Program-made: the position numbers and the translations under genes
The notes under the pieces: generated by a model
The model's input: the letters and a program-made list of their open reading frames with translations, nothing else
Told to the model about the DNA's origin: nothing
Databases searched by the model: none
Source of the DNA: Saccharolobus shibatae B12
GTDB taxonomy: Archaea; Thermoproteota; Thermoprotei_A; Sulfolobales; Sulfolobaceae
DNA: 64,000 nt
Direction: 5' to 3'
NCBI RefSeq assembly: GCF_019175345.1
Contig: NZ_CP077717.1
Location: 1,402,001-1,466,000 of the forward strand
In this document: piece by piece, positions 53,923-63,358 of the stretch
How the letters are laid out: each line of letters begins with the position of its first letter
Position numbering within the stretch: position 1 is the stretch's first letter

Positions 53923-55302
53923 ATGGAAACTTATGACGTCATAGTTGTTGGGGGAGGAAATGCTGGGCTTGTGGCATCGATTACTGCAGCAGAGTTAGGT
54001 AAAAAAGTTCTACTTATTGAGGCAGCTCCACCTAACGAGAGAGGTGGGAATACTAAATATACTAGAGATATAAGGTATGCTCACTCTTCAGAGGATAAAT
54101 TCACATCCGGGGAATACACCAAAATTGAACTCTTTAATGACTTGAAGGGCGTTTCAGGAGATGGATTTAATCAGCAATTGGTTAATATGGTAATTGACGA
54201 ATCGGAAAGTATACCAGATTGGATGTTAAAACACGGTATAATTTTTAAGGGGAGTATTAGAGGAACTCTAGGTCTCTCTAGAACTAACGCGTTCTTCTTG
54301 GGAGGAGGTAAGGCACTAGTTAACACTTATTATAGAGTGGCTGAAAAATTGGGCGTGAAAGTCCTCTACAGTTCAACGCTAGTTGACTTTAATATAAAGG
54401 ATAATCGATGCGAGTCCATTGTAGTGTACTCTAAAGAAGGTGAAAGGGAAATTCCAGTTAAAAGCCTAATACTTGCATCTGGAGGATTTGAGGCTAATGT
54501 GGATAAGCTCAAGGAGGTATGGGGAGAAAGAGCAAACAACTTCATAGTAAGAGGAACTAAGCACAATAGGGGAATTCCCTTATTTCAGCTGATTAAATAC
54601 GGTGCGGAGACTGTGGGTCCAAAGAAGGGTGGCCACATGGTAGCTGTTGACGCCAGAGCACCAAAATTCGATGGTGGAATAGTCACTAGAATAGACGCTA
54701 TTCCAGTAGGTATAGTTCTCAATAAGAGAGGAGAGAGATTTTACGATGAGGGAGAGGATATGTGGCCTAAGAGATATGCAATCTGGGGACAATTGATTGC
54801 AGAGCAGCCAGATCAGATAGCCTATGCCATAATAGACTCAAAAATGGTGAACGACTTCATGCCCACAGCGTATCCCCCTATCACAGCAATGAGTTTGGAC
54901 CCTCTACTGTCTCAACTCGAAATCGACAAGGAAAAGGCGGTTAGTACAATAAATAGTTACAATCAGGCTGTAGTTGAAAAAGGTAATTGCAACCTTTCAA
55001 TTCTTGACGAATGCCACACGGTTGGAATTCAACCGCCAAAATCGCATTGGGCTAGAAAAATAGATACACCCCCATTTTACGCATATCCACTAAAGCCTGG
55101 TCTCACATTCACCTATATGGGATTGAAAGTTAATAAGGAGGCAAGGGTATTAACAAGTGATGGTGAGTTCGAGAACATATTTGCTACTGGGGAAATCATG
55201 TCTGGAAACGTCTTGACGAGAGGTTATTTAGGTGGATTCGGATTAACAATAGGTACAGTATTTGGATGGAGGGCTGGGGAGTATGCAAGCGGTAAACATT
55301 GA
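53923..55302 (+). CDS. tcuA: TcuA-like FAD-dependent tricarballylate dehydrogenase
   Basis: 459 residues of the fumarate reductase/succinate dehydrogenase flavoprotein type. The FAD-binding motif is VVGGGNAGLVASITAAELG (residues 9-27), followed by ERGGNTKYTRD, which lies by the flavin and substrate. The C-terminal FAD block is EFENIFATGEIMSGNVLTRG near 415-434. Tricarballylate dehydrogenase oxidises tricarballylate to cis-aconitate, feeding the citric acid cycle. The next gene, a TcuB-like electron acceptor, overlaps it by 20 bases. A related FAD enzyme with another substrate is possible. Confidence 0.82.
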   Translation: METYDVIVVGGGNAGLVASITAAELGKKVLLIEAAPPNERGGNTKYTRDIRYAHSSEDKFTSGEYTKIELFNDLKGVSGDGFNQQLVNMVIDESESIPDWMLKHGIIFKGSIRGTLGLSRTNAFFLGGGKALVNTYYRVAEKLGVKVLYSSTLVDFNIKDNRCESIVVYSKEGEREIPVKSLILASGGFEANVDKLKEVWGERANNFIVRGTKHNRGIPLFQLIKYGAETVGPKKGGHMVAVDARAPKFDGGIVTRIDAIPVGIVLNKRGERFYDEGEDMWPKRYAIWGQLIAEQPDQIAYAIIDSKMVNDFMPTAYPPITAMSLDPLLSQLEIDKEKAVSTINSYNQAVVEKGNCNLSILDECHTVGIQPPKSHWARKIDTPPFYAYPLKPGLTFTYMGLKVNKEARVLTSDGEFENIFATGEIMSGNVLTRGYLGGFGLTIGTVFGWRAGEYASGKH

Positions 55303-56371
55303 CGATATTTTAAAAGAGGCCGAGAGACAGTTAATGATATGTAATGCTTGCCGTTACTGTGAGGGATATTGCGATCTCTGGGATGCTATTGAGAGGAAGA
55401 GGAGCTTTCCCCCTAACGACGTTTTCCATCTTTCTAATCTTTGCCATGATTGTAGAGACTGCTATTACGCTTGTCAATACACTCCTCCCCATCCATTTAG
55501 CATTGATATACCGGGAATTCTAAGCAAAGTTAGGGAATTGAGTTATCGGAGATTTGTCTATCCCAAGTTCATGCAGAGGTATGTTTCTAGCATTTATAGA
55601 TTCATTAATTACATTTACGTTATTCTCACTATCATAATATTTGCCATATCAATATCCCTCACGCTTTTTCTACATGGGTTCTCCCTTTTCAGAACCTACA
55701 TTCCCTATCAATCTCTTCTTCCTCCTTACATATTCTTAGCCGTTGAGTATTTGTTATATATTTACGTAGTGTTTATGTGGTACATGGAGGCTAGGAGCTA
55801 TTGGAAGTCTATAAGTAATGGGATAAGGTTCAGTCTAGGGGAGGTTCTGAAAGGAGTTAAGGATGCGTTAATCCATAAAGACTTTACTGGAGGAGGTGCA
55901 GGATGTAGCTATCCCTTAGAGTATTTTCCAGATCAAGGGAAGAACCCTAAACCTAGTAGATTTAGACTCCACGCTCATGCCACTGTTGTAATTGGGTTCA
56001 TCATAGATCTGATTTCCATCCTGTTTTACCCATTTAAAGGAACAGTTACTCCTGCGATTTTCCTTATAGGATCTATTATGATCGCTGTGGGAGCCCTATC
56101 ACTTCTTTATAAAAGGAAATATGATAGATTAGTACATGAGGATGGGGGTTTAGCCTTTACGCTAATGTTAAGCATAGCGAGCATATCTGGTATAATAGCT
56201 ATAGTACTTTCCCTTTATCATCAACCATTATACGCTGTGTTCTTCCTTCTAAGAGCTTCCATAATAGCTTCACTATTTATAATGGCACCATATAGTAAGT
56301 TCGTACACTTAGTTTTCAGATTAGTATCGTTGATGAGGGATAGATTTGAGGAGTATAACGTTAAGAAGTGA
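55283..56371 (+). CDS. tcuB: TcuB-like membrane iron-sulfur/heme protein
   Basis: 362 residues from ATG 55283 (an earlier start at 55262 would add only a tail from inside tcuA). The N-terminus has two 4Fe-4S motifs: CNACRYCEGYC (about 18-28) and CHDCRDCYYAC (about 54-64). Then about six membrane helices follow, with histidines in the helices suited to heme b. TcuB passes electrons from the TcuA flavin to the membrane quinone pool. The cysteine layout CxxCxxCxxxC is complete in both motifs. Confidence 0.84.
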   Translation: MQAVNIDDILKEAERQLMICNACRYCEGYCDLWDAIERKRSFPPNDVFHLSNLCHDCRDCYYACQYTPPHPFSIDIPGILSKVRELSYRRFVYPKFMQRYVSSIYRFINYIYVILTIIIFAISISLTLFLHGFSLFRTYIPYQSLLPPYIFLAVEYLLYIYVVFMWYMEARSYWKSISNGIRFSLGEVLKGVKDALIHKDFTGGGAGCSYPLEYFPDQGKNPKPSRFRLHAHATVVIGFIIDLISILFYPFKGTVTPAIFLIGSIMIAVGALSLLYKRKYDRLVHEDGGLAFTLMLSIASISGIIAIVLSLYHQPLYAVFFLLRASIIASLFIMAPYSKFVHLVFRLVSLMRDRFEEYNVKK

Positions 56372-56626
56372 AAGTCCAACAATATGTATGTCTCTGAAAT
56401 GGGGTCTCAAAACATGTTCAGTAGCGTTTTATATCACAACAAGGCTTTTAATGGTAAAGTTTTATACTATAACTGTTTAGCCTAATTCATGTCCTACCTA
56501 GCTACATCGAATATAAAATTATAAGAACATTTATTCAATCAAAAGTTTATAATTATAAAGCTATTTTTCTTTCTAGGTTAAATTTCATCAAGATACTAGC
56601 TGGAACTTCCTATACGCTCTAATTAT

Positions 56627-56833
56627 TCACTTTATTTCTTCTGGTGGCTTTATACCCCTAAAATTCACATAAATCAGTAAATCGTATACAATTTTTATCA
56701 CTCCCGCAAGGATGAAAGGTGCTGAATATTTGCTCAATTCAATAAGATAGGTAGAAAAGTAAGGGGAGATTACTCCTCTGTTAATCTTCACCTTGAGATG
56801 ATAGTAGAAATTGGTAAGCCATAAAAATACCAT
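56627..56833 (-). pseudogene. C-terminal remnant of a membrane transporter
   Basis: 68 residues with one clear membrane helix (PFILAGVIKIVYDLLIYV) ending in GIKPPEEIK. This ending is common at the C-terminus of MFS carriers of Sulfolobales (from memory). No upstream part of such a gene is present. It is more likely a leftover than an independent small protein. Confidence 0.45.
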
Positions 56834-57168
56834 TAGTCCAGTAATTTTGAGAAGAAAAATATTAGAAATAACAACGTCAATAGTAAAACACTTTAAAATC
56901 TCATTTAAAGCTTAATTCCGATTTATCCCTATAAATGGTGAATATTAAGCGGTAGATTATATCAGTAATTATCGTTCAATAGAATTTTCATTACGTCAAA
57001 GGATAAAGGAAATCACTTCTTCTATACATATAAATATTTTATGGTACTCATTGTATAGGATAAAAATATAGGGAACTATAAACGGGATTTAAATGATAAT
57101 TGTTTGGTCTTTTATGGTAAATTGCGAAAAATTGTACTAAAACTTAACGTAATCACCACCCTAAAGCA
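56834..57168. other. Intergenic region
   Basis: About 330 AT-rich bases with no gene seen. It contains the promoter side of the HTH-10 gene. Confidence 0.35.
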
Positions 57169-57180
57169 TTATATATTTTT
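57169..57180 (+). promoter_or_regulatory. TATA box of the HTH-10 regulator gene
   Basis: attatatattttt lies about 24 bases before the GTG start at 57198, consistent with a leaderless transcript. Confidence 0.55.
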
Positions 57181-57197
57181 AAAAATATATTTTACTC

Positions 57198-57902
57198 GTG
57201 TCATTATTTAACTTATCACTCGTAACTTTTGAAATAGATCATGAGGATTGTTGGAGTAAGCTTACGTCAGATTACCCTGTACTAATAAAGACCATTTTTG
57301 CAAAGCCGAGTAAGGGAAAAGACTACATTTTAGGAATGGATGAAGTTAAAACGCATAACAGAAGGGCTTTTAAGGGATTTTTAAAGTCGTTCAGAAGGGA
57401 TAAGAGCATTTACGAGATTGTACAAATCATAGAGTTGGATAGCAGGAGGGGGATTTATAGGATATTATTTAAAGAAAGATATGAGAACATGATAATGGGA
57501 ATTATAGAAAATTATATGACGCTATATATGAAAGATCTAATAAAAGACGGTAATGAAAGATTGTTATTAATCATGCCTTCAGATGAAGTTGTAGCGCTTA
57601 AGAGGGATTTGGAAACATTAGGGGAGATCCATTACTTCAATGCTAAACGTGTAGACTTCAACGACTTTATACCAACCTTTTTTGATCTTTCTGAGCAAGA
57701 AAGGAATGCCGTACTTCAAGCCATAAGATTAGGGTATTATGAATATCCTAGAAAAATAAACCTAGAGGAATTAGGAAAGATTATGGGAATATCAAAACCC
57801 ACATTGGAAGAATATTTAAGGAAAGCCGAGAAGAAGGTTATGTCTAAAATATTTAGGGAGTTTTACCAACAAGATCTACTCTTTCACTCTCCAGATTATT
57901 AA
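57198..57902 (+). CDS. HTH-10 (bacterio-opsin activator-like) regulator
   Basis: 234 residues starting with GTG. The N-terminal 160 residues form a sensor domain without a clear name. The C-terminal HTH-10 domain (about 170-222) reads LSEQERNAVLQAIRLGYYEY and then LGKIMGISKPTLEEYLRKAE, the standard form of this archaeal family. It is upstream of, and co-directional with, a sugar-type MFS gene, so it probably controls the following sugar-acid genes. Confidence 0.84.
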   Translation: MSLFNLSLVTFEIDHEDCWSKLTSDYPVLIKTIFAKPSKGKDYILGMDEVKTHNRRAFKGFLKSFRRDKSIYEIVQIIELDSRRGIYRILFKERYENMIMGIIENYMTLYMKDLIKDGNERLLLIMPSDEVVALKRDLETLGEIHYFNAKRVDFNDFIPTFFDLSEQERNAVLQAIRLGYYEYPRKINLEELGKIMGISKPTLEEYLRKAEKKVMSKIFREFYQQDLLFHSPDY

Positions 57903-57970
57903 GCTCTAACCATATTATGTTTAAAAATTTACCGGACAAAATGCATATCTCCATATAAGTATGGATCCTT

Positions 57971-57980
57971 ACTTATAAAC
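57971..57980 (+). promoter_or_regulatory. TATA box of the sugar-type MFS gene
   Basis: acttataaac is centred about 28 bases before the ATG at 58004. A second AT-rich box, ctatatataac, follows directly. Confidence 0.5.
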
Positions 57981-58003
57981 TATATATAACATAAATACCA
58001 ATA

Positions 58004-59395
58004 ATGAGTGAACCTTCAGATCCTCTAAAAGCACTTGATGAGGCTAAATTAACATCCACGCATTATAGATGGACAGTCTTATCTGCTTTAGCGGACTTCC
58101 TCGACGCAGGAGCCATAGTTGCAGGTGGAGCTTCAGTAAGTATATGGATTTCCCTCTTCCATCTTAATTCCCTTCTCTTAGGTATAATAGCTGCGTTAAG
58201 TCCAAATGCCTTTGCCGCTGGTATAGGAGCTTGGATAGCTGGACCACTCGGTGACAGATATGGAAGAAAGGCTATATATACATACGATCTAATCGTATAT
58301 GCAATAGGTGCAATTATAATATTATCGGCAATAAATTACTATATGGTTATTATAGGGTATACTATAGTAGGGTTGGCAGTGGGAGTTGACGTACCAACAA
58401 GTTGGTCACTAATAGCCGAGCTAGCTCCTAAGAGGAATCGCGGAAGGTTAATGTCATTCACTAATTTATTCTGGTATATTGGACCCATAATAATATTGCT
58501 CCTAGGCATAGGCACGGTTCCGTTGGGTGTTAACTCCTTTAGAGTCCTATTCGGGTTTTTGACAATAGTTGCAATAGTAACATGGGTCCTAAGAAGAGGA
58601 ATTGCTGAATCCGCTAGATGGGGATTAGCAAAAGGAAAAGAAGAAGTGGTTAAACAAGCATTAGAGCAACTAGGACAAAGTGTAAGTGCAATACCTAAGA
58701 CTGAGACGAAAGCTAAGTGGAGTGATATGTTCAAATATTGGAAAGGATTAGCCTTCATGATCCCAATCTATATTTTCTGGGGCGTACCAGCTGGAACCTT
58801 TGGATTCTTCTTACCTTTCCTTATAGAAGATTTGGCCATCAAAAGTTCTGTAATAGGCGATTTGGTTCAAATAGCGTGGTTCGTGACTGCAATAATTGGA
58901 GTTGTTGGAGTATACATGCAGCTATCAGACAAAGTGAATAGGAAGCTACTATATGTAGTAGGTTCTCTTATATGTGCAATCGGTTTCGCATTACCTATAG
59001 GATTACCATTTAAGATACTTTGGGTTGCTCTATTTAATGTATTCCTATTTGGATTTGGCCATGGAATGGGATTATGGCCTCAAACTAGAGTCTGGTCAGT
59101 GGAGCTTTTCCCGACAGAAATAAGGAATACAGCTCAAGGTTTTGTATGGGGCTGGATGAGAATAGCATTAGGAATATGGAGCATCTTCGTGCCTTCTATA
59201 ATTGACGCAATAGGTTACTCAGCAATAGCAGCAGTTGCTACTTCATTCTTTATACTAAATATTATCTTGGGGTTACTAGTAGGGCCCAAGAGTCAAGGAA
59301 AAGCTTTAGAAGAGGTGATAAAGGACTTTTACGGAGGAAAGGTTCCAGTATCTAAAGTAGTAGAATTAGATACAAAACTTCCTAGCAGCAAATAA
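58004..59395 (+). CDS. MFS sugar-type transporter
   Basis: 463 residues with twelve membrane segments. Signature loops are GPLGDRYGRKAIYTYDLIVY near 81-100 and SWSLIAELAPKRNRGRLM near 130-147, the latter typical of the sugar porter and SP-like families, with ELFPTEIRNTAQGF near 367. It is convergent with the dehydratase gene by an 11-base gap. Likely imports the sugar or sugar acid used by the following enzymes. Confidence 0.82.
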   Translation: MSEPSDPLKALDEAKLTSTHYRWTVLSALADFLDAGAIVAGGASVSIWISLFHLNSLLLGIIAALSPNAFAAGIGAWIAGPLGDRYGRKAIYTYDLIVYAIGAIIILSAINYYMVIIGYTIVGLAVGVDVPTSWSLIAELAPKRNRGRLMSFTNLFWYIGPIIILLLGIGTVPLGVNSFRVLFGFLTIVAIVTWVLRRGIAESARWGLAKGKEEVVKQALEQLGQSVSAIPKTETKAKWSDMFKYWKGLAFMIPIYIFWGVPAGTFGFFLPFLIEDLAIKSSVIGDLVQIAWFVTAIIGVVGVYMQLSDKVNRKLLYVVGSLICAIGFALPIGLPFKILWVALFNVFLFGFGHGMGLWPQTRVWSVELFPTEIRNTAQGFVWGWMRIALGIWSIFVPSIIDAIGYSAIAAVATSFFILNIILGLLVGPKSQGKALEEVIKDFYGGKVPVSKVVELDTKLPSSK

Positions 59396-59405
59396 ATCAT
59401 TTAGT

Positions 59406-60524
59406 TTAAAGGTCATACTTTAAGCCAAAACCTTTTTCTTCTCCCAGCTCGAAATATCCCTTTATTGGCTTAGGAGAATTCAAAACTCTATCCTCTAGCC
59501 ATTTATATTTAGTTAAGTACTCAGCCATTGGTGCAATACTTTCTGGCTCGGATATTATAAAGTGCAAATTGTATATGTTAGAAGTATGAGGGATTACAAC
59601 ACCACCATAAGCTTCAGCCAATCCTGCAATTCTCTTCATTGGAGTTATCCCTCCAACCCATAAGGCATCGGGCTGTAATATTCTCACTCCGGAATCCAAA
59701 AGTCTCTTGAAATCGTAAACGTGATAGTGATGTTCACCAGCAGATATTGGAATATCTGTTCTTCTGCTCAAGTAGCTATAAGACTCGAAGTCATCAGGTA
59801 AGAAGGGTTCCTCAATCCAACTCAACTCATATTTCTCCAATCTCCTAGCCATCTTTAATGCGAAATTCAAATTCCAAGACATCCACGCATCTCCAGCTAA
59901 ATCCACGGAGTAACCAACACTATCCCTTATAACTTTAACCAATTCGGCATTTCTGTCAACGCCTAAAGGATCAGAGGGACCACAGCAGAACCTCATCTTC
60001 ATTGCAGTATATCCCTCTTCCACATAACTCCTGGCCTCCTTTTCCAACTCCTCCTTACTTGCGGGATGTAAGTGACTGGCGTAAGCCCTTATCTTATCCC
60101 TTGTTTTTCCTCCTAGTAGTTCGTAAACTGGAACTCCTAATAACTTCGCATATGCGTCATACATTAAAAGATTTATAACACTTATAGCGTGCATTGCTAT
60201 CCCACTTCTACCAATTGGCAAGGTGTATCTATATAACAAATCCCACGTCATGTTTATTCTAGAGATTGGTAAACCCCTAACCAGATTAACTAAATTAGAC
60301 ATTACGAAATTACACACTGACTCAGAGATTTCAAGAATGGAATAAGTAGCGTTATCGTCTAGATCCATTCTTATAAAGCAAACCTTATCCATGAAAGCTG
60401 ATTGAAATGGCGATAAAGATCCCAAATACTCTTTGTAATAATCAGTTGGTTTAACGTAAGGAAAGTTCTGCCTCGAAATACTCTCTGTGCTAATTACATA
60501 TATCTTATCAATTTTTGCCGTCAT
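59406..60524 (-). CDS. Enolase-superfamily acid-sugar dehydratase, L-rhamnonate dehydratase-like
   Basis: 372 residues of the mandelate racemase subgroup. Metal ligands are D212 (DLAGDAW), E238 (WIEEPFLPDD) and E264 (SAGEHHYH). K176 sits in AMKMRF, and the general acid/base pair is D286 (LQPDALWVGG) and H313 (IPHTSNIYNLHF). The blocks around residues 210-325, including WMSW, EEPFLPDD, AGEHHY and HFIISEPES, are closest to L-rhamnonate dehydratase among families I recall; gluconate and arabinonate dehydratases are alternatives. The product would be a 2-keto-3-deoxy acid. Confidence 0.8.
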   Translation of the reverse strand: MTAKIDKIYVISTESISRQNFPYVKPTDYYKEYLGSLSPFQSAFMDKVCFIRMDLDDNATYSILEISESVCNFVMSNLVNLVRGLPISRINMTWDLLYRYTLPIGRSGIAMHAISVINLLMYDAYAKLLGVPVYELLGGKTRDKIRAYASHLHPASKEELEKEARSYVEEGYTAMKMRFCCGPSDPLGVDRNAELVKVIRDSVGYSVDLAGDAWMSWNLNFALKMARRLEKYELSWIEEPFLPDDFESYSYLSRRTDIPISAGEHHYHVYDFKRLLDSGVRILQPDALWVGGITPMKRIAGLAEAYGGVVIPHTSNIYNLHFIISEPESIAPMAEYLTKYKWLEDRVLNSPKPIKGYFELGEEKGFGLKYDL

Positions 60525-60695
60525 GCTATAATATTTATCTGTTAAACTTTTATCTATTAACCCTAACTTGTGTGGATAAGAATGATAGTCTCACAGAAAG
60601 TGTATTCAACTAATCTTAGCATCTATCTAAAATTTAATATCAACCCTAACATGTTTGGAATCACCTTTTATTCCGTTACATGGAAAAATATAATC

Positions 60696-61730
60696 ATGGT
60701 TAAATCAAAAGCAGCCCTTCTAAAGAAGTTCTCAGAACCATTATCAATAGAAGACGTTGAAATTCCAGAACCCAAGGGGGAAGAGGTGTTGATAAGGATA
60801 GGAGGAGCTGGAGTCTGCAGAACGGATCTGAGAGTATGGAAGGGAGTTGAAGCGAAACAAGGTTTTAGATTACCAATAATATTAGGTCACGAAAACGCTG
60901 GGACAGTAGTGGAAGTTGGGGAATTGGCGAAGGTAAAGAAGGGAGATAACGTTGTGGTTTACGCAACATGGGGTGACATGACTTGTAGATATTGCAGAGA
61001 GGGAAAGTTTAACATTTGCAAAAATCAAGTGATTCCTGGGCAAACAACAAATGGCGGTTTCTCAGAATACATGTTAGTTAAAAGTTACAGATGGTTAGTG
61101 AAATTAAACAGCCTTAGCCCAGTGGAAGCTGCGCCATTGGCAGATGCCGGTACTACTTCTATGGGAGCTGTAAGGCAAGCCTTACCGTTTATCAACAAAT
61201 TCGCAGAACCAGTAGTGATAGTTAACGGTATTGGAGGGTTAGCCGTTTACACTATCCAAATATTAAGGGCATTAATGAAGAGCGTAATCATAGTTGGAAT
61301 TTCTAGGAGTAAAAAGCATAGGGATTTGGCGTTAAAGTTGGGAGTCGATTACGCGGTTGAAATGAAAGACGCTGAAAATTTAATAAACAAACTCACAGAC
61401 AGTTTAGGTGCTAGTGTTGCCATAGACCTTGTTGGCACTGAGGAAACTACTTATAATTTAGGTAAATTGTTGGCACAAGAGGGTGCAATAATACTGGTGG
61501 GAATGGAGGGGAAGAGGGTGAGTTTAGAGGCCTTTGATACCGCGGTGTGGAATAAGAAGTTTCTAGGATCCAATTACGGTTCACTAAACGATTTAGAAGA
61601 CGTAGTAAGGCTAAGCGAAAGTGGGAAAATTAGGCCATATATTGTGAAGTTACCTTTAGATGAAATAAACAAGGCCTTTAAGGATTTAGATGATGGAAGA
61701 GTAGAGGGAAGACAAGTAATAACACCTTAG
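60696..61730 (+). CDS. Zinc-dependent medium-chain alcohol/sugar dehydrogenase
   Basis: 344 residues from ATG 60696, which matches the usual N-terminus; a start at 60570 would add 42 unlikely residues. The catalytic zinc site has C in GAGVCRTDLRVW and H-E in ILGHENAGTV. The structural zinc loop reads WGDMTCRYCREGKFNIC, with three cysteines and an aspartate where most family members have the first cysteine; Sulfolobus ADH has a glutamate there, so an acidic ligand is credible. The NAD(P)-binding loop is NGIGGLAVYTIQIL. It may oxidise the sugar or aldehyde feeding the dehydratase encoded divergently. Confidence 0.86.
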   Translation: MVKSKAALLKKFSEPLSIEDVEIPEPKGEEVLIRIGGAGVCRTDLRVWKGVEAKQGFRLPIILGHENAGTVVEVGELAKVKKGDNVVVYATWGDMTCRYCREGKFNICKNQVIPGQTTNGGFSEYMLVKSYRWLVKLNSLSPVEAAPLADAGTTSMGAVRQALPFINKFAEPVVIVNGIGGLAVYTIQILRALMKSVIIVGISRSKKHRDLALKLGVDYAVEMKDAENLINKLTDSLGASVAIDLVGTEETTYNLGKLLAQEGAIILVGMEGKRVSLEAFDTAVWNKKFLGSNYGSLNDLEDVVRLSESGKIRPYIVKLPLDEINKAFKDLDDGRVEGRQVITP

Positions 61731-61731
61731 C

Positions 61732-62910
61732 TCAATTTAAGACTTTAATGGTAACTTTTACCTCATTGGATGAAACTATCCTAAACCACGTTGTTGGCCT
61801 TTCAATAACGTTAACTCCAGCCTTTAACTTTACGCTATCGCTAACCTCATCATTAATATCAGCTTTTAACTGTAGTTCAGCTTCTCCGTTAAGTGAAAGG
61901 ATTAACCTATTTGCACAAGGAGCGTAGTACCACTTACTCTCCCTTCCCTTGAACTTCCCCCTTAGCTCGCCGTAACTCCTAGGATCAAATATGGACTCAT
62001 TAACGTATTCCGCCCAAATCTCGTGAGTATACCCTTCTCTTCCCGTGTCCAGCCTAGTAGTGTAGGTGTCTCTAAATGATGCGAAGAATAGCTTAGGCTT
62101 TCCGTCTGGCTCTGTGGTGTAATGGGGATGTCCTACTTGAACGAATGAGTCATCTAAACCTAAAAGGGGCATTATTGAACCTTGAAGCATACCAACATTT
62201 TTGATGTCTTCAGGTAAGTAGAGTTCATCTATACTAGGCCCTATAAAGGTTTGCAATGCCCATTTAGAAATGGTATCTATTTCAACGAATATTTGAAACC
62301 TTGGAATTAATGTCAAGTCTAACACGTCATTACTCCTAGCCCATACTCCCACTTCCCCTAGATCCTCAACTGTCACTTTCTCCAGGTCGTCAATGTTCCT
62401 TATTAGAAATAGTTTAACTCCAGATGAATCATCATTTGGACTTACGGCAAATGCGTCATGTAAGTTCCTATATGCACCGGTAGGTCTTATTGGAAATCCC
62501 GAATCCTTCTTTAAGTCCTTATTTAAAAGTTTATATCCCTTTAATTTCCATTCCGGGTCGAAGACGAACAAATAAACGTCATTACCGTGTGTTGACGTTA
62601 CGTAAAATTCATCCCTAGCCTCATTATAGAATCCCCTCACTGCATTATTACTGTAATTGACTTGACTTGGAAAGTTATAGGGCAGAATCTTCTTAATCGT
62701 AGTGTAATCCACGTTTAGACTTCGATCAATTTGCATTACGAACCCTTCCCTCTTTAACCCCATAGGATCAATCCATCCAGTGAACAATAGCCAATGTTTA
62801 TCTCTTTTAACGTCATAGATAATGTATGGCGTACCAACTCCTCCCTTAATTTCATTTACAGGTGACTTTTGAGGAAGAATTACGGGTTGAATAGTGGATT
62901 GCTCTCTCAT
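61732..62910 (-). CDS. Predicted beta-propeller protein, possibly sugar-linked
   Basis: 392 residues, soluble, no signal peptide. Repeated strand-turn blocks with tryptophan or aromatic/aspartate ends (for example YIIYDVKRDKHWLLFTGW, AVRGFYNEARDEFYVTSTHG, DVYLFVFDPEWKL) suggest a five- or six-bladed propeller, as in lactonases or family 43-type proteins. The C-terminal 60 residues look like a beta sandwich. It is convergent with the dehydrogenase gene (one base apart). A lactonase or glycan-processing role in the same pathway is a guess; no family was identified. Confidence 0.6.
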   Translation of the reverse strand: MREQSTIQPVILPQKSPVNEIKGGVGTPYIIYDVKRDKHWLLFTGWIDPMGLKREGFVMQIDRSLNVDYTTIKKILPYNFPSQVNYSNNAVRGFYNEARDEFYVTSTHGNDVYLFVFDPEWKLKGYKLLNKDLKKDSGFPIRPTGAYRNLHDAFAVSPNDDSSGVKLFLIRNIDDLEKVTVEDLGEVGVWARSNDVLDLTLIPRFQIFVEIDTISKWALQTFIGPSIDELYLPEDIKNVGMLQGSIMPLLGLDDSFVQVGHPHYTTEPDGKPKLFFASFRDTYTTRLDTGREGYTHEIWAEYVNESIFDPRSYGELRGKFKGRESKWYYAPCANRLILSLNGEAELQLKADINDEVSDSVKLKAGVNVIERPTTWFRIVSSNEVKVTIKVLN

Positions 62911-63325
62911 TAATAATATTATGATATAACAGTTTATAAGTAAAACCGCACACCAGTATGGATTTTCTATTGTATATCAAAAATTTACTAAAAGATCACA
63001 TATAGTTGATAATCTAAAGATCGAGGTACTAGAACTAAATATTTTTGAATCTGTGAGACCATTATCTTGAAATATTGAAAATTAGAAGAATTCTCATGAA
63101 CACCCTCTGAAGATGGTAACAGCTTAAAATGAATAAGATTTGTCCTTTTCGATAAAGGGGTTTTACCATTTACTCTTTAAACTGCTTTGTGGACTATCAA
63201 TTTTCTTAGAAGATGTTAAGCTCATTAAGTTTTCTTAAATTAAAATCAACCGTTGTTTTAAAAGTAAGTTCAGCGTTAAATCAGATAAAAATTGAAGTAA
63301 CCCACAAAGTATCTTTAAACGAAAA
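62911..63325. other. Intergenic region
   Basis: About 415 AT-rich bases with no recognised gene, RNA or repeat, leading into the promoter of the last gene. Confidence 0.35.
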
Positions 63326-63353
63326 GTTTATATATTATAGTCTTATGAGACTA
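63326..63353 (+). promoter_or_regulatory. Promoter with a palindromic operator before the last gene
   Basis: TATA box gtttatatatta (63326-63337), centred about 28 bases before the GTG, is followed by the inverted repeat tagtct-tatg-agacta (63338-63353). The arm tgagactat recurs at 63360, across the start codon. Placement between the TATA box and the start suggests repressor binding or RNA structure. Confidence 0.5.
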
Positions 63354-63358
63354 TTCCC

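Noticed and set aside
60570-60695. Upstream start for the zinc dehydrogenase
   Set aside because: It would add 42 residues with no counterpart in the family; the internal ATG at 60696 gives the standard N-terminus.
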